This document shows, piece by piece, positions 6,212 through 6,668 of a DNA stretch of 6,668 bases (position 1 is its first letter; every line of letters starts with the position of its first letter). Position numbers and translations under genes: made by a program. This DNA comes from CAYSPO01 sp964432945 (GTDB taxonomy: Bacteria > Bacillota > Clostridia > Tissierellales > Peptoniphilaceae), in NCBI GenBank assembly GCA_964432945.1, contig CAYSPO010000052.1, positions 1-6,668 of the forward strand, given 5' to 3'. The notes beneath the pieces were generated by a model, which was not told the origin of the DNA, made no database searches, and was given only the letters and a program-made list of their open reading frames with translations.

Positions 6212-6668
6212 AGAAGTTTTATTTAAAATAGAAAACTTAAAGAAGTATTTTCCATTAAAGAAAAAATCTCTATTTGAACAACAACAATATGTTAGAGCAA
6301 ATGAAAATATTTCTCTTGAGATTTATAAAGGAGAAACCTTAGGATTAGTTGGTGAATCTGGTTGTGGTAAATCAACCTTAGGTAAAACAATACTTCAACT
6401 TCATGAACAAACAGAAGGCTCTACCCTATATTATGGAAAAACAGTACAAGAGTTTGCTCCTGCATATGTTAATAAACTTATATCTGAGCTTCCAAATAAA
6501 TTCCCTAGTTACTATAAAGCTATGGATGAGCTGGATAACCTATATGCTCTTAGGGAAAAAGAAACTCAAGAAGAGAAAATTCATGAGCTTGACGATAAAT
6601 TGATGCATAAGAGACGCGAAATCCAAATCAATTATCTTAATACAATTAGAATAGCTGGAGGACTTCTA
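6204..6668 (+). CDS. oppF: Oligopeptide ABC transporter ATP-binding protein OppF, partial (3' end outside window), with an insert after Walker A
   Basis: This is the second ATPase of the importer. The first 155 residues are visible. The gene starts at GTG, overlapping the last 8 bases of oppD, and no other start has a site as good. The opening reads SKEVLFKIENLKKYFPLKKK, a typical OppF N-terminus, then 'VRANENISLEIYKGETLGLVGESGCGKST' in parts, with Walker A at 50-58 (GESGCGKST, the Cys54 form common in OppF). After LGKTILQLHEQTEGSTLYYGKT (59-80) a normal OppF reaches the Q-loop (IFQDPYSSLNPR) within about 50 residues of the Walker lysine. Here none has appeared by residue 155, 99 residues after Lys56. 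The intervening stretch is charged and helix-prone, for example REKETQEEKIHELDDKLMHK (117-136). The frame is open to the window end. Signature, Walker B and C-terminal cysteines cannot be judged. Confidence 0.9.
   Translation, partial: MSKEVLFKIENLKKYFPLKKKSLFEQQQYVRANENISLEIYKGETLGLVGESGCGKSTLGKTILQLHEQTEGSTLYYGKTVQEFAPAYVNKLISELPNKFPSYYKAMDELDNLYALREKETQEEKIHELDDKLMHKRREIQINYLNTIRIAGGLL
6438..6668 (+). other. Extra helical segment in OppF between Walker A and the Q-loop (from about residue 79)
   Basis: Residues from about 79 to the window end do not follow the ABC ATPase fold pattern expected at this place. They include an aromatic patch (FAPAYVNKLISELPNKFPSY at 84-103) and a long charged helix candidate (about 104-142). 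Compared with the spacing in OppD, at least 50 residues are extra. The 3' border lies outside the window. I do not recognise a named domain. Confidence 0.62.

Noticed and set aside
6403..6603. Plus-strand frame of 66 codons inside oppF
   Set aside because: It is in a different frame from OppF, which stays open across the whole region with proper N-terminal motifs.

Overview
The window holds one operon-like block, all on the + strand, encoding an Opp/Dpp-family ABC importer for peptides: substrate-binding lipoprotein (oppA), two permeases (oppB, oppC) and two ATPases (oppD complete, oppF cut off by the window end). AT-rich DNA, strong AGGAGG-type ribosome binding sites, frequent AGA arginine codons and a Gram-positive-style lipoprotein with a long low-complexity linker after the lipid-anchored cysteine point to a low-GC Firmicute. 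A peptide-fermenting anaerobic coccus of the Anaerococcus/Peptoniphilus/Finegoldia kind is my best guess, but this is an inference from style, not a match.

Layout: bases 1-43 are a leader ending in a strong ribosome binding site. oppA runs 44-2332. A 70-base gap follows with a hairpin and T-rich tail (partial terminator or 3'-end-protecting structure) and the oppB ribosome binding site. oppB is 2403-3362, oppC 3374-5209, oppD 5216-6211, and oppF starts at a GTG at 6204 inside the end of oppD and runs off the window. From oppB on, genes are 6-11 bases apart or overlap, so translational coupling is likely. No gene-free stretch exceeds 70 bases, and I see no RNA gene, mobile element or CRISPR array.

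The notable point is that this is not a standard Opp system. OppC is about twice the normal length because a roughly 290-residue block is inserted between TM1 and TM2. It reads as seven RCC1-like repeats, enough for a complete seven-bladed beta-propeller, and by known topology it should sit on the outer face of the membrane, where the substrate-binding protein docks. OppA carries an extra acidic, helical segment of about 125 residues in its lobe. OppF has at least 50 extra charged helical residues between Walker A and the (unseen) Q-loop. OppB and OppD are ordinary. Three of five subunits with lineage-specific additions, including an extracellular propeller built into a permease, suggest an elaborated peptide importer with an added sensing, docking or substrate-capturing function. 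That function is inference; the domain architecture is read from the sequence.
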